A DNA stretch of 33,157 nt from Acidimicrobiales bacterium (lineage in GTDB: Bacteria; Actinomycetota; Acidimicrobiia; Acidimicrobiales; Iamiaceae). This document shows, in pieces, positions 6,316 through 14,287 of the stretch. Numbering within the stretch: position 1 is the first letter of the stretch; each line of letters opens with the position of its first letter. Under the pieces are notes generated by a model, which had not been told where the DNA came from, did no database searches, and saw only the letters and a list, made by a program, of their open reading frames with translations. The position numbers and the translations under genes were made by a program. The DNA lies in the NCBI GenBank assembly GCA_025463365.1, contig JAOBWM010000186.1, positions 1-33,157 on the forward strand. The letters are read 5' to 3'.

Positions 6316-8952
6316 TCAGACGCCCAGAGCGTGGGCCAGCTCGGCTCGGCTGGTGACGCCGAGCTTGGTGTAGGCCCGCTGCAGGTGGTTGTTCACCGTG
6401 CGGATCGACAGGAACAGCCGGTCGGAGATCTCCTTGCTGGCGATCCCCTGGGCGGCGAGGAGGGCGATCTCGCGCTCCCGGCGCGACAACGGCACGACCC
6501 CGCCGATGCGCGTGAGCGCCGGGGTGCGCGCCCCTTCGCACTCCAGCACCAGGGCGTCGGCCCTGCGGTCGAGCGTGGCCGCCGAACGTTGGTCCTCGGC
6601 TCGGCGGAACGCCTCAGCCGCCGCGATCGCTGTCTCGGCGGCGTCGATGTGGGCGCCCAGCTCGACCCACCGGTCGACCATGGCGGCGAGCTCGTCGCCC
6701 CGTCCGCTTGCGAGTGCCGCCGCCTGCGCCGCCCGCGCGTCGATGAGGCTGCTGTCGGTGTCCGCGGCCAGGTCGGCCAGGCGGCCCTCGAGGCCCGTGG
6801 CCCCCAGGCGCGTGGCGTCGTGCAGCAGCCAGGAGGCCGACACCCGGTGGCCGGTCTCCAAGGCGCGGTCCGCGCCGTCGAGCAGCAGCTTCTTCGCCGC
6901 GATCGGGTCGCCGTTGGCCTGCTCGACCCAAGCTGCCGCCGCGATCTGCTCCGGGAACACGAAGTCGAACACGGGCAGCGCGTCTCGCTGGGTGAGCACG
7001 GCACGGGCCTCGGGGCCGTCGCCGAGGAGCGCGTGGCCCATGGCCAAGCCCGAGAGCCCGAGGCGGAGCGGCCCGTCGAAGTGGCTGGCGCGAGCGAGCG
7101 CCGTCCCCTCCAGGTACCACCGGACCGCCGAGCGGGGGTGCCCGCGCAGGAGCTCGATCCGGCCGAGGTCGAGGATGAACCAGATCCGGGCGATCGGTGC
7201 CGATTCGTCCGACGTCGCCTCGTAGCCCGCGGTCGCGAGGGCGTTGGCCTCGTCGAAGCGGCCGGCGTCCATGAGGGCGAAGATCTGGGAGATCAGGTGA
7301 CTGCCGGGGTGGGCGAGGGCGAGCGGCTCGGTCAGGGCGAGGTGTTCGGAGAAGGCACGCTCGGCCACCTCGATCGCCCGGCTCGTGTGGCCCATCAAGG
7401 CCAGCGACGGAGCCTCCGACAGGGCCCGGATCACGCGGTCACGAGGGTCGGTGAGCTGGCTTCCGTCGCCCAGGTCCTCGAACAGGGCGAGGGCAGCGAG
7501 CGGGTTGCCGGAGAACAGCTGGATCGACGCCTCATCCGCGATCATCTCGGGCATCTCCTTCGGGCCCACGCGGGGGCGGGCGGCGAAGTTGACCGCCAGG
7601 GCCCCGTCGGGATCGCAGTGCCCCCAGTGGAGGTTCTTGCAGCGCATCACCGTGACCTGCAGCACCTGATCCGGGTCGAGCCCGGACAAGGCGTCGACGG
7701 CGGCGAGGACCTGGCCGGCCTCGTCGAACGAGCCCAGCTCGTACAGGGCCTCGCCGAGCAGCAGGCCACCCTGGAAGCTCGGCGCCACCGTGTGGGCGGC
7801 GCGGGCCAAGCGCTCGGCCTGGCGGTGGTCGTTGGCGTGGCGGGCCACCATCGCCCCGCGGAGCAGGAGCTCCGGATCAGCGTGGCCGTCGGCGTCGAGC
7901 CGCCACGTCGCGATCCGCAGGGCATCGGCTCGTCGCAGGGCGCCGTGAGCCTCGATACGGGCGATGTGCTCACGCAGGATCCGGCGAGATCGCAGGCGGG
8001 GCAGCGCCGCCCGCAATGCCTCGGCGTACAGCGGGTGGGCGAGGGAGACGAACTGGCGCCGGCGATCGATCGTGACCTGCAGGAGCCCGGCCTCCTCGAG
8101 GTCCTCGAGGAGGGTCGACGATGCGAGCTGTTCGAGGTCGGTCGCCCCGACGGGCTCGCAGAGCGCGAGGAGGTCGAGCACGCCCCGGGAGGTGTCGTCG
8201 AGGGCACCGATGCGGTCGGCGACGAGCTCGACGAGGCGGCGGCTGCCGGTGGGGAGCTGCTCGGCCCGCCACTCACCATCGACCTCCTGCAATGCGCCGG
8301 TGCCGATGGCCTCCAACACGAGCTCGCGCAGGAACAGCGCGTTCCCCTGGCTGGCCTGCCACATCCGGTCGGTGACATCGGCGGCGACCGGCCCGCCGAG
8401 GGCGAGGTGCAGCACGGTGGCGACGTCGTCGGGCCCGAGAGCGCCGAGGTCGACGCGGGTGACGGTGCCGTTGCGCCAGAGCGCCGACACGGCATCGGGC
8501 ACGGGTTCGCCCTCGCGGATCGTGCCGATGAGGAAGGCGAGACCGGCGGCCAGCAGTTGGCTGACGAGGGTCGCCGACGTGACGTCGAGGAGGTGGACGT
8601 CGTCGACCGACAAGATCAGCGGTTTGCCGCCGAGCCGGGATTCGAGATCCTCTCGGACGTGATCGAACAGCCGCACGGGGTCGAACGCCAGGCCGCTCGC
8701 GAGGTCCGGCGGGATGAGGTGGGCCAGGGCGCCGAGGGGGAGTTGCGCCGCCGTGCGGCTCGCCACCGCCACGGCCGTGGTGTGACCCAGCCGCTCGGCC
8801 ACCGTTCGGCACTCCTCGGCCAACCGTGTCTTGCCGACGCCGGCCGGGCCGTGCACGAGGAACCCGGCCGAGGGCCCGGCCAGGGCGCGTTCGAACGCTT
8901 CGAGATCCTCGTGTCGCCCCACGATGGGCCAGCGATCCAGCGCGCTCGTCAT
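6316..8952 (-). CDS. Large ATP-binding LuxR-family regulator (MalT/LAL type)
   Basis: 878 aa. An N-terminal AAA/NTPase module starts at IVGRHEDLEAFERAL, with Walker A GPAGVGKT at residues 35-42 and a Walker B-like LILSVDDVHLLD. A long alpha-helical middle resembles TPR-like signal-integration repeats. The last about 65 residues form a LuxR helix-turn-helix: PLSRREREIALLAAQGIASK, then ISDRLFLSIRTVNNHL. Such proteins are typically ATP- and ligand-dependent activators. The ATG is preceded by a purine-rich GGAGGGGAG stretch. It lies 62 nt upstream of the globin ATG, and the palindromic operator occupies that gap, making this the first candidate for the factor that binds it. Ligand unknown. Confidence 0.9.
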   Translation of the reverse strand: MTSALDRWPIVGRHEDLEAFERALAGPSAGFLVHGPAGVGKTRLAEECRTVAERLGHTTAVAVASRTAAQLPLGALAHLIPPDLASGLAFDPVRLFDHVREDLESRLGGKPLILSVDDVHLLDVTSATLVSQLLAAGLAFLIGTIREGEPVPDAVSALWRNGTVTRVDLGALGPDDVATVLHLALGGPVAADVTDRMWQASQGNALFLRELVLEAIGTGALQEVDGEWRAEQLPTGSRRLVELVADRIGALDDTSRGVLDLLALCEPVGATDLEQLASSTLLEDLEEAGLLQVTIDRRRQFVSLAHPLYAEALRAALPRLRSRRILREHIARIEAHGALRRADALRIATWRLDADGHADPELLLRGAMVARHANDHRQAERLARAAHTVAPSFQGGLLLGEALYELGSFDEAGQVLAAVDALSGLDPDQVLQVTVMRCKNLHWGHCDPDGALAVNFAARPRVGPKEMPEMIADEASIQLFSGNPLAALALFEDLGDGSQLTDPRDRVIRALSEAPSLALMGHTSRAIEVAERAFSEHLALTEPLALAHPGSHLISQIFALMDAGRFDEANALATAGYEATSDESAPIARIWFILDLGRIELLRGHPRSAVRWYLEGTALARASHFDGPLRLGLSGLAMGHALLGDGPEARAVLTQRDALPVFDFVFPEQIAAAAWVEQANGDPIAAKKLLLDGADRALETGHRVSASWLLHDATRLGATGLEGRLADLAADTDSSLIDARAAQAAALASGRGDELAAMVDRWVELGAHIDAAETAIAAAEAFRRAEDQRSAATLDRRADALVLECEGARTPALTRIGGVVPLSRREREIALLAAQGIASKEISDRLFLSIRTVNNHLQRAYTKLGVTSRAELAHALGV

Positions 8953-9060
8953 GCGATTGCCCGCTCCCCTCCGTCTTGCCGGTCGGCCGCCAGGGTACGG
9001 CCCCGATGAGTGTCGGGCGAAGGCACCGTCTCCACCATGTCGCGCCGAGAGAAGGTCACC

Positions 9061-9792
9061 ATGACATTGCCCAAGGTCGTCACCCGAGACGAGTGGCTGG
9101 TTGCCCGCAAGGAGCTGCTGGCCGAGGAGAAGGAGCTGACCCGGGTGCGCGATGCACTCAACGCCGAACGTCGGCGCCTCCCGATGGTCCGCGTCACCGA
9201 GCCCTACGAGTTCGTCGGGCCGGCCGGGACCGCGACCCTGCTCGACCTGTTCGAAGGCCGCCACCAGTTGATCGTGCGCCACTTCATGTTCGATCCGTCG
9301 TGGGAGGACGGGTGTCCCAGCTGCACGGCCGGCGCCGACGAGCTGTGTGACGGCCTCCTGGACCACCTGCACACGCGGGACACGTCGGTGGCTGTGGTGT
9401 CGCGAGCGCCCATCGGGAAGATCGAGCGTTACCGGGCCGAGCGGGGCTGGACCTTCCCCTGGTACTCCTCGTTCGGCAGCCGCTTCAACCACGACTTCGG
9501 CGTCACCGTCGACGACTCGGTTGAGCCGGCGGCCTACAACTACCGCACGCGCGCCGAGTTCGAGGCGGGCGGCGCCCAGCTGGCCGACGGTGAGTACCCA
9601 GGTCAGAGCTGTTTCGTGCGGGTCGGCGACGACGTGTTCCACACGTACTCGAACTACGCCCGCGGCGCCGAGATGACCGGCGGGTCCTACTACTACCTGG
9701 ACCTCACCGTGCTCGGTCGCCAGGAGGACTGGGAGGAGCCGAAGGGCCGCGCCGACGACGTGCGCGGCGCCCGGCCCGACTTCTCGTCCTGA
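9061..9792 (+). CDS. DUF899 thioredoxin-like family protein
   Basis: 243 aa from the chosen ATG, which follows GAGAAGG with a 5-nt gap and yields the typical MTLPKVVTRDEWLVARK opening of DUF899 proteins; in-frame starts at 9010 (GTG) and 9037 (ATG) lack such a site. DUF899 proteins have a thioredoxin-like fold of unknown activity. Visible here are RHFMFDPSWEDGCPSC with a CxxC pair, and later FPWYSSFGSRFNHDF and YNYR, all characteristic of the family. It is divergent from the LuxR-type regulator with a 108-nt gap, so the two may share control. A redox role is suggested by the fold and CPSC motif but is not established. Confidence 0.85.
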   Translation: MTLPKVVTRDEWLVARKELLAEEKELTRVRDALNAERRRLPMVRVTEPYEFVGPAGTATLLDLFEGRHQLIVRHFMFDPSWEDGCPSCTAGADELCDGLLDHLHTRDTSVAVVSRAPIGKIERYRAERGWTFPWYSSFGSRFNHDFGVTVDDSVEPAAYNYRTRAEFEAGGAQLADGEYPGQSCFVRVGDDVFHTYSNYARGAEMTGGSYYYLDLTVLGRQEDWEEPKGRADDVRGARPDFSS

Positions 9793-9840
9793 CCGGGGGT
9801 CAGCGCGCCGACCTCGGGGCCCGGGCTAGACCAGGCAGCC

Positions 9841-10581
9841 GTGGAAAAGGTCCTGTACGTCGTCGAGGTCCCTTCGCCGCCGAATCCGACGGGCGGTGAT
9901 CAGGTCCGATCCCGGCTGCTCGACGACCTCGGCCCTGGGCTCCTGGGCACCGGCGCGGTCCGGGCGCTGTCGTTCGCGGTGCACGACACCGACGCGGCCG
10001 CGGCGCCATCGCCGGCTCCGTCGGCCGACGGTGTCCTCGTGCCGCTCGCGGTGGTGTCGGCCTGGGTCGACAACTACCAGCGGCGAGAGTCGCTCGATGA
10101 GGCGGTGGCGTCGTTCGGCTTGGCGTCCTCCGCGTACCTGGTGGCCGAGTCGCTGGTGGAGGACTACGGGACGACACCGCACGGGGAGCGGCGCGACTGG
10201 CCTGACGGCGAGCGGTCGCCCGGCGTGCTCACGGTGGCTGCTCTCAACCGGCCGGCTGGCATGGACGAGGCCACGTGGCTGCACAACTGGCACGAGATCC
10301 AGTCGCCCCGATCGCTCGAGCTCCAGCCCCGCTGCCGTTACGTCCGCAACCGGGTGGTCCAACGGCTGAGCCCCGGGGCCACCGACGTCGACGGCATCGT
10401 GGAGGAGGCCTGGGCCTCGCCGGCGGTCGTGGCCGACCCGATGCAGTTCTTCCTCACCGGCGGCGATCCCGACCGCCTCGGGCCGATGGTCACCGAGATG
10501 TTGACCAACGTCGAAGGCGCCCTCGACCTGGCCCGCCTGCGCAGCACCACCATGAGCGAGTACCTGCTCCGCACCCTCTGA
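9841..10581 (+). CDS. EthD-like dimeric alpha-beta barrel protein
   Basis: 246 aa starting at GTG (MEKVLYVVEV). The protein looks like two tandem ferredoxin-like repeats. The first begins at KVLYVVEV. The second begins at GVLTVAALNRPAGMDEATWLHNWHEIQSP, which closely resembles the EthD pattern of a Trp followed by a conserved H-x(3-8)-P segment. Related proteins occur beside aromatic or ether degradation genes but many are uncharacterised. No degradation genes flank it here. No Shine-Dalgarno is visible; a TAGACC lies 8 nt before the start. Convergent with the small membrane gene, 24 nt apart. Family call moderately sure, substrate unknown. Confidence 0.65.
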   Translation: MEKVLYVVEVPSPPNPTGGDQVRSRLLDDLGPGLLGTGAVRALSFAVHDTDAAAAPSPAPSADGVLVPLAVVSAWVDNYQRRESLDEAVASFGLASSAYLVAESLVEDYGTTPHGERRDWPDGERSPGVLTVAALNRPAGMDEATWLHNWHEIQSPRSLELQPRCRYVRNRVVQRLSPGATDVDGIVEEAWASPAVVADPMQFFLTGGDPDRLGPMVTEMLTNVEGALDLARLRSTTMSEYLLRTL

Positions 10582-10605
10582 GCTGGCGGTTGCCGGCTCG
10601 ACGCG

Positions 10606-10890
10606 TCAGTGGCCGGAGCTGAGACCCTGGTCTTCGCGCTCCGCTGCCTTGACCGCGTAGCCGAACACGATGGCCGGCGCGAGCACCGCCGATCCGCCGA
10701 ACAGGCAACCGACGACGAGCCGCACGAGGCCCTCGGTGTAGTGGGTCGCGAGCCCCACGAAGAAGGCCACGGTGGCCACCGCGAAGAGGAGGTAGCCCAG
10801 CCGTTGGCCGATCGAGACCGCCCTGGCGATGCGGGCCCGGCGCACGAGGACCGGGTCGGCCGCCGGCGCGGCTGGGGTCGGGTCGGGCAC
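10606..10890 (-). CDS. Small two-helix membrane protein, uncharacterised
   Basis: 94 aa with a GTG start. The N-terminus is Pro/Ala-rich, a basic patch (VRRARIARA) follows, then two hydrophobic segments (LGYLLFAVATVAFFVGLA and VVGCLFGGSAVLAPAIVFG) and a charged C-terminus. No recognisable domain. A -10-like TAGCCT ends 6 nt before the GTG, so it probably has its own leaderless promoter although it follows folP by only 23 nt on the same strand. Confidence 0.7.
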   Translation of the reverse strand: MPDPTPAAPAADPVLVRRARIARAVSIGQRLGYLLFAVATVAFFVGLATHYTEGLVRLVVGCLFGGSAVLAPAIVFGYAVKAAEREDQGLSSGH

Positions 10891-10913
10891 GGGCGCAGGC
10901 TACCGGGACGGGC

Positions 10914-11843
10914 TCAGGTGGCCGTGGTGCCGTCGGGGCGTCCCGCTGCCCACCGGAGCTCGTCGGTCAGGCGGAGCTCCGGGTCCACCGGCTCGGTGCC
11001 GCCGAGCGCGTCGAGCACGGCGAGGAACCGCCGGACCTCGCCCACGTCGTGAACCCGCAAGATCACGCCCGCCCCACTCCCCACAGCGGCGACGGCAGCC
11101 AGCGTCCCGGCCAACCGCTCGCGGGGTCGGGTCTGGGTCAGCGCGCCGATGAAGTCCTTGCGGGAGATGGCGAGCAGCGTGGGCAGCCCGTCGGGGTTGA
11201 GCTCCGGGAGGTGCCGCAACAGCTCGACGGTCTGGGCGGGGGTCTTGGTGAAGTCGGGCCCGGGGTCGACGACGATCGAATCGGGATGCACGCCGGCGGA
11301 CAGCGCCTCGGCCACCTTCTCAGCGAGGAACAGTCGGACCTCGGCCACCACGTCGCCGTAGAGGTCGGTGGCCTGGAGCCGCTGCTTCGGGGGCGCCGCA
11401 GTGTGCATGACCACCAGGGCCGCACCGTGCGCGGCCACCAGCGGAGCGAGCTCGGGTGACCGCAGCCCGCTGACGTCGTTCACGAGGTGCGCGCCCGCCT
11501 CGAGCGCGGCTCGGACCACGGCGGGCTTGTAGGTGTCGACCGAGACCACGACCTCGGGCAGGTCCCGGACGATCGCCTCGATCAGCGGGACGACCCGATC
11601 GATCTCCTCCCGGGCGTGGATCTCGGGCACGTTGGTGATGCCTGACTGCCCACCGACGTCGATCACGGTCGCTCCATCGGCGACTAGCGCTCGGACCTGG
11701 TCGAGCTGGACCTCGAGCGGCCGGTGGCCGGGGTCCGAGAACGAGTCCGGGTTGGCGTTCACCACGCCCATCAGGACCGGGCGGGACAGGTCGAGCGTGC
11801 GGTCGGCCAGGCGCAGGGTCGGTCGGAAGGACGGGGACGTCAC
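10914..11843 (-). CDS. folP: Dihydropteroate synthase homologue, atypical pterin/sulfonamide loop
   Basis: 309 aa TIM-barrel protein of the DHPS family, which in the canonical case joins p-aminobenzoate to a pterin pyrophosphate in folate synthesis. Recognisable motifs: MGVVNANPDSFSD (25-37), IDVGGQSG (61-68), SVDTYKP (101-107), NDVSG (122-126), VDPGPDFTKT (192-201), SRKDFIGAL (227-235) and RVHDV (263-267). Compared with the usual NVTPDSFSD and GGESTRPG, the Thr of the first motif and the Glu, Thr, Arg and Pro of loop 2 are replaced. That loop contacts the pABA/sulfonamide site, so activity may differ. GTG start; 47-nt divergent gap to the next gene. No other folate genes are in view. Confidence 0.8.
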   Translation of the reverse strand: MTSPSFRPTLRLADRTLDLSRPVLMGVVNANPDSFSDPGHRPLEVQLDQVRALVADGATVIDVGGQSGITNVPEIHAREEIDRVVPLIEAIVRDLPEVVVSVDTYKPAVVRAALEAGAHLVNDVSGLRSPELAPLVAAHGAALVVMHTAAPPKQRLQATDLYGDVVAEVRLFLAEKVAEALSAGVHPDSIVVDPGPDFTKTPAQTVELLRHLPELNPDGLPTLLAISRKDFIGALTQTRPRERLAGTLAAVAAVGSGAGVILRVHDVGEVRRFLAVLDALGGTEPVDPELRLTDELRWAAGRPDGTTAT

Positions 11844-11890
11844 CGGGTCAGGTTCGCACGTCGGCGCTCGCGGCCGGGCAGGCTGCAGGG
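11844..11890. promoter_or_regulatory. 47-bp divergent promoter region between folP and cysteine-rich gene
   Basis: For the plus-strand gene a CAGGCT (11879-11884) ends 6 nt before the ATG. For folP, GAACCT (11850-11855 on the minus strand) ends 6 nt before the GTG. Both fit xAnnnT -10 elements of leaderless transcripts, with no Shine-Dalgarno on either side. Inferred from position only. Confidence 0.45.
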
Positions 11891-12556
11891 ATGGAACCGG
11901 GATCGGAGGGCATCGAGGAGATCGAGCGCGACGGCGTCGTATGGCGCTTCGACCGTGCCTTCCTCCGCTCGAACTGGACCTGCATCTGGGGGCGGGGCTG
12001 CCTCGGCATCCTCGCCGAGCCGGCCGAGGAACTGAACCAGGGCTGCTGCTCGGTCGGCGCCCACATCGACGGCCCCGACGAAGCCGGGATGACCGCCACG
12101 CTCGCGGCCGTGCTCGACCCCGAACGCTTCCAGTTCCACGCCGAAGCCGACGCCGGAGGCGTGTTCAGCGACGAGACGCGCACCAACACGCGCGTCGTCG
12201 AGGGTGCCTGCATCTTCCTCAACCGCCCTGGGTTCCCCGGCGGCGCCGGATGCGCGCTGCACCTCCAAGCCGAGGCCGACGGCGACCGGCCGATCGACTG
12301 GAAGCCTTCGGTGTGCTGGCAGCTCCCCGTGCACGTCGACTGGGAACCGCTCGACGGCGACCGCGAGCAGGCGACCGTGCGGGGATGGAACCGGGCCGAC
12401 TGGGGCGACGACGGCGATCCGATGCACTGGTGCTGCACCGAGGGCGACCGCGCCTACGTCGGGGACCGGCCCGTGGTCGAGTCGCTCGGCGAGGAGCTCG
12501 AGACCATCACCGGCCACGAGGTCTACGTCGAGCTCCGCCGCCGCCTCGCCGACTGA
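11891..12556 (+). CDS. Cysteine-rich conserved hypothetical protein
   Basis: 221 aa, not assigned to a named enzyme. Cysteines are arranged as C31-x5-C37, a C52-C53 pair, C107 in ACIFLNRPG, C121 in GGAGCALH, a further Cys in PSVCWQLP and another pair in HWCCTE. His residues (AH, ALH, PVH, HW) lie next to several of them. The FLNRPGFPGGAGCALH block recalls the Cys-cluster proteins related to YkgJ/UPF0153, which are thought to bind zinc or an iron-sulfur cluster, but this is only a resemblance. No signal peptide or membrane segment. Its stop codon lies inside the first unit of a 35-bp tandem repeat. Confidence 0.75.
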   Translation: MEPGSEGIEEIERDGVVWRFDRAFLRSNWTCIWGRGCLGILAEPAEELNQGCCSVGAHIDGPDEAGMTATLAAVLDPERFQFHAEADAGGVFSDETRTNTRVVEGACIFLNRPGFPGGAGCALHLQAEADGDRPIDWKPSVCWQLPVHVDWEPLDGDREQATVRGWNRADWGDDGDPMHWCCTEGDRAYVGDRPVVESLGEELETITGHEVYVELRRRLAD

Positions 12557-12638
12557 TCCACCCACCGCTTGCGGGTCGCCTCGCCCACTGATCCACCCAC
12601 CGCTTGCGGGTCGCCGCGCCCACTGATCCACCCACTGC
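12554..12638. repeat. 35-bp tandem repeat between convergent genes
   Basis: Two full units and one partial unit start at 12554, 12589 and 12624 (each beginning TGATCCACCCAC). Each full unit holds the self-complementary CCGCTTGCGG. The first unit begins with the stop codon of the upstream gene, and the upstream coding end CGCCTCGCCGACTGA resembles the unit's own CGCCTCGCCCACTGA, so the array may have arisen by duplication of the gene's 3' end. May act as a bidirectional terminator or REP-like element. Confidence 0.8.
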
Positions 12639-12715
12639 CTGTCGCGGCGGCACTCGATCTGACGGCGGCCACGCGGGCGGCGACCCACGGCCGCGCCGCG
12701 ACTCCACCGTGTCGG

Positions 12716-14023
12716 TCACCCTGGTGGTGCTGGGTCCTCGTCGTCGTGCTGATCGTCGTGGCGGTCATCCCGGTCCTCGGAGTGGCCGTGGTCGGGTGGC
12801 GCTCGGTCCTCGTCGTCGTGGGTGTGATCGTCGTCCTCGTCGTCGTCGTCGTCGTCCCCATCCCCGTCGTCGTCGCTTGGGGCTCTGGGGCGGCCGGGGC
12901 GTTGGCGGTTGTGGGTGGGGCAGCGGAGGCGGCCGTTGTCTTGGGTGGTCTCGCCGTCTTGGCCGTACTCGACGATGTGGTCGACATCGCACACCTCAGC
13001 GCGTTCGCGACAACCCGGAAAGGTGCAGTGCCGATCGCGGACCACGATCGCCCGCCGCAACGCCCCGGTGAAGAACCGGGTCCGACGCCCGACCTCCAAC
13101 ACGCGGGCGTCGCCGCCGAACACGATCCGTTCCATATCTGCTTCGGACAGGTACGGCACGATCTGGCCCGGAGCCACGACGGTGCCATCGAGCAGCTCAC
13201 AGATCCGCCCCGTGGTCGTGGGGTGATCGATGAGCACCGACACCAACACCCGACCCTCCTTCGCCCCCGCCGGCTTGGCGGCCGAGCGGCGGGCCATCTC
13301 CACCAGGGCGTCGGCACGGCGCTGCGCCGACGTCCGCGCCAACACGTCGAGCTTGGTGTTCGGCCCATGCACCTCCGCAGCATCCGCCCAGTCAGCCAGG
13401 AACAGCTGCCGTTCCAGGCGGGCCAGCTCGTTCTCGAAGATCGCCCCACCGATCGGATCCAGGCGGGCCTGGACATCACGGATCCCCCGGCTGGTGTGAG
13501 CCACCGACGCCCGACGGCTGTCCCGGTCACGCTGCGCCCGGTCCTCCGCGGCGACATCGTCAGCCAACTGCATCCAGTAGTGCACCGCCCGGCGGAAGTC
13601 CTCGAACGACAGATCCAGGCCGTAGCCGACCAGCAGCGATTCGTCCCGGGCGAACAACTCGGCCAAGCCCTCCCGATTGGCCGCGATCAACACGTCGACG
13701 TGATCCACCGACAACAACCCCGCCTCCAACGCCTCCCCCGTGACCGGCATCGACCGCAGCTTGCGGGCCCGCCGCACCTGGGCCCGCACCGCCGCCGGGC
13801 ACTGACGGGCATCCCGAGCCAACCGCGCCGACGCCGACCTCGACCCGTCCGCCGCCCAACCACCCCGCCTCTCCCACTCCGCCAACTCACTCGCCTGCAC
13901 CGCCGCCAACCGGGCCATGTGCACCGGCCGCCCCACCACCCGCTCGTGCAACTCCTCATCCGACAACGCCGCCACGTCCACCGCCAACTCGTCATCGATC
14001 GCCTCCGCCAACCCAGTCGCCAT
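12716..14023 (-). CDS. DUF222 / HNH endonuclease (13E12-family) protein
   Basis: 435 aa from the ATG at 14023 (MATGLAEAIDDE). Residues 1 to about 300 form the helical DUF222 region (HMARLAAVQASELAEWERRG). An HNH nuclease motif follows: CTFPGC, then VCDVDHIVEY and RCPTHNRQ, with zinc-type Cys pairs and the catalytic His of DVDH. The last about 60 residues are an extreme Asp/His/Glu tail encoded by GTC-rich microrepeats (around 12829-12880), possibly tuning DNA affinity or binding metal. The family corresponds to mycobacterial REP13E12 proteins, often multicopy, of unclear cellular role. An SOS-box-like site lies on its promoter. The ORF extends upstream to 14140 but promoter placement argues against that start. 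Confidence 0.88.
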   Translation of the reverse strand: MATGLAEAIDDELAVDVAALSDEELHERVVGRPVHMARLAAVQASELAEWERRGGWAADGSRSASARLARDARQCPAAVRAQVRRARKLRSMPVTGEALEAGLLSVDHVDVLIAANREGLAELFARDESLLVGYGLDLSFEDFRRAVHYWMQLADDVAAEDRAQRDRDSRRASVAHTSRGIRDVQARLDPIGGAIFENELARLERQLFLADWADAAEVHGPNTKLDVLARTSAQRRADALVEMARRSAAKPAGAKEGRVLVSVLIDHPTTTGRICELLDGTVVAPGQIVPYLSEADMERIVFGGDARVLEVGRRTRFFTGALRRAIVVRDRHCTFPGCRERAEVCDVDHIVEYGQDGETTQDNGRLRCPTHNRQRPGRPRAPSDDDGDGDDDDDDEDDDHTHDDEDRAPPDHGHSEDRDDRHDDQHDDEDPAPPG

Positions 14024-14059
14024 ACCCCTGACCGTACACACGTTCGATCGACAACGCAA
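14024..14059 (-). promoter_or_regulatory. HNH gene promoter with SOS (LexA) box-like site
   Basis: On the minus strand, TTGCGT (14054-14059), a 17-nt spacer and TACGGT (14031-14036) form a good -35/-10 pair ending 7 nt before the ATG, implying a leaderless transcript. Across the spacer and -10 lies CCGTAC-ACAC-GTTCGA (14032-14047, plus strand), 10 of 12 positions matching the actinobacterial SOS box TCGAAC-N4-GTTCGA. LexA repression is inferred. Confidence 0.6.
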
Positions 14060-14254
14060 GGAAATGACTGCAAGGGGCAGAAAGTGTCCGAAACATCGCA
14101 ATCGTCGGGGGCCATGCCGTGACGCACCACGACCATGCAACCTGGCGCTCGGATCGATACCTTGGGTCGTCTCCGCTGACAGGCTCCCCAGTGGGCCCGC
14201 GAACGCACAGGGCCACCACCACTGACGCGCGTTCCGCCGGGCTCGACGCGGCCC

Positions 14255-14287
14255 CGATCGAACCGACCGAACCGATCGAACCGACCG
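14255..14287. repeat. 9-bp tandem repeat abutting a stop codon
   Basis: CGATCGAAC and CGACCGAAC units alternate for about three and a half copies, ending at the stop codon of the minus-strand winged-helix gene. No T tract. It forms its 3' flank. Confidence 0.6.

Noticed and set aside
6298-9009. 903-codon open frame on the plus strand opposite the LuxR regulator
   Set aside because: It is the exact antisense shadow of a gene with clear Walker and HTH motifs, and it has no recognisable domains. Such shadows are expected at this GC content.
12554-12638. CRISPR array
   Set aside because: The 35-bp units are contiguous without spacers, and no cas genes are present.
12829-12880. GTC-rich microrepeat as a regulatory element
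   Set aside because: It is the coding sequence of the poly-Asp tail of the HNH protein.
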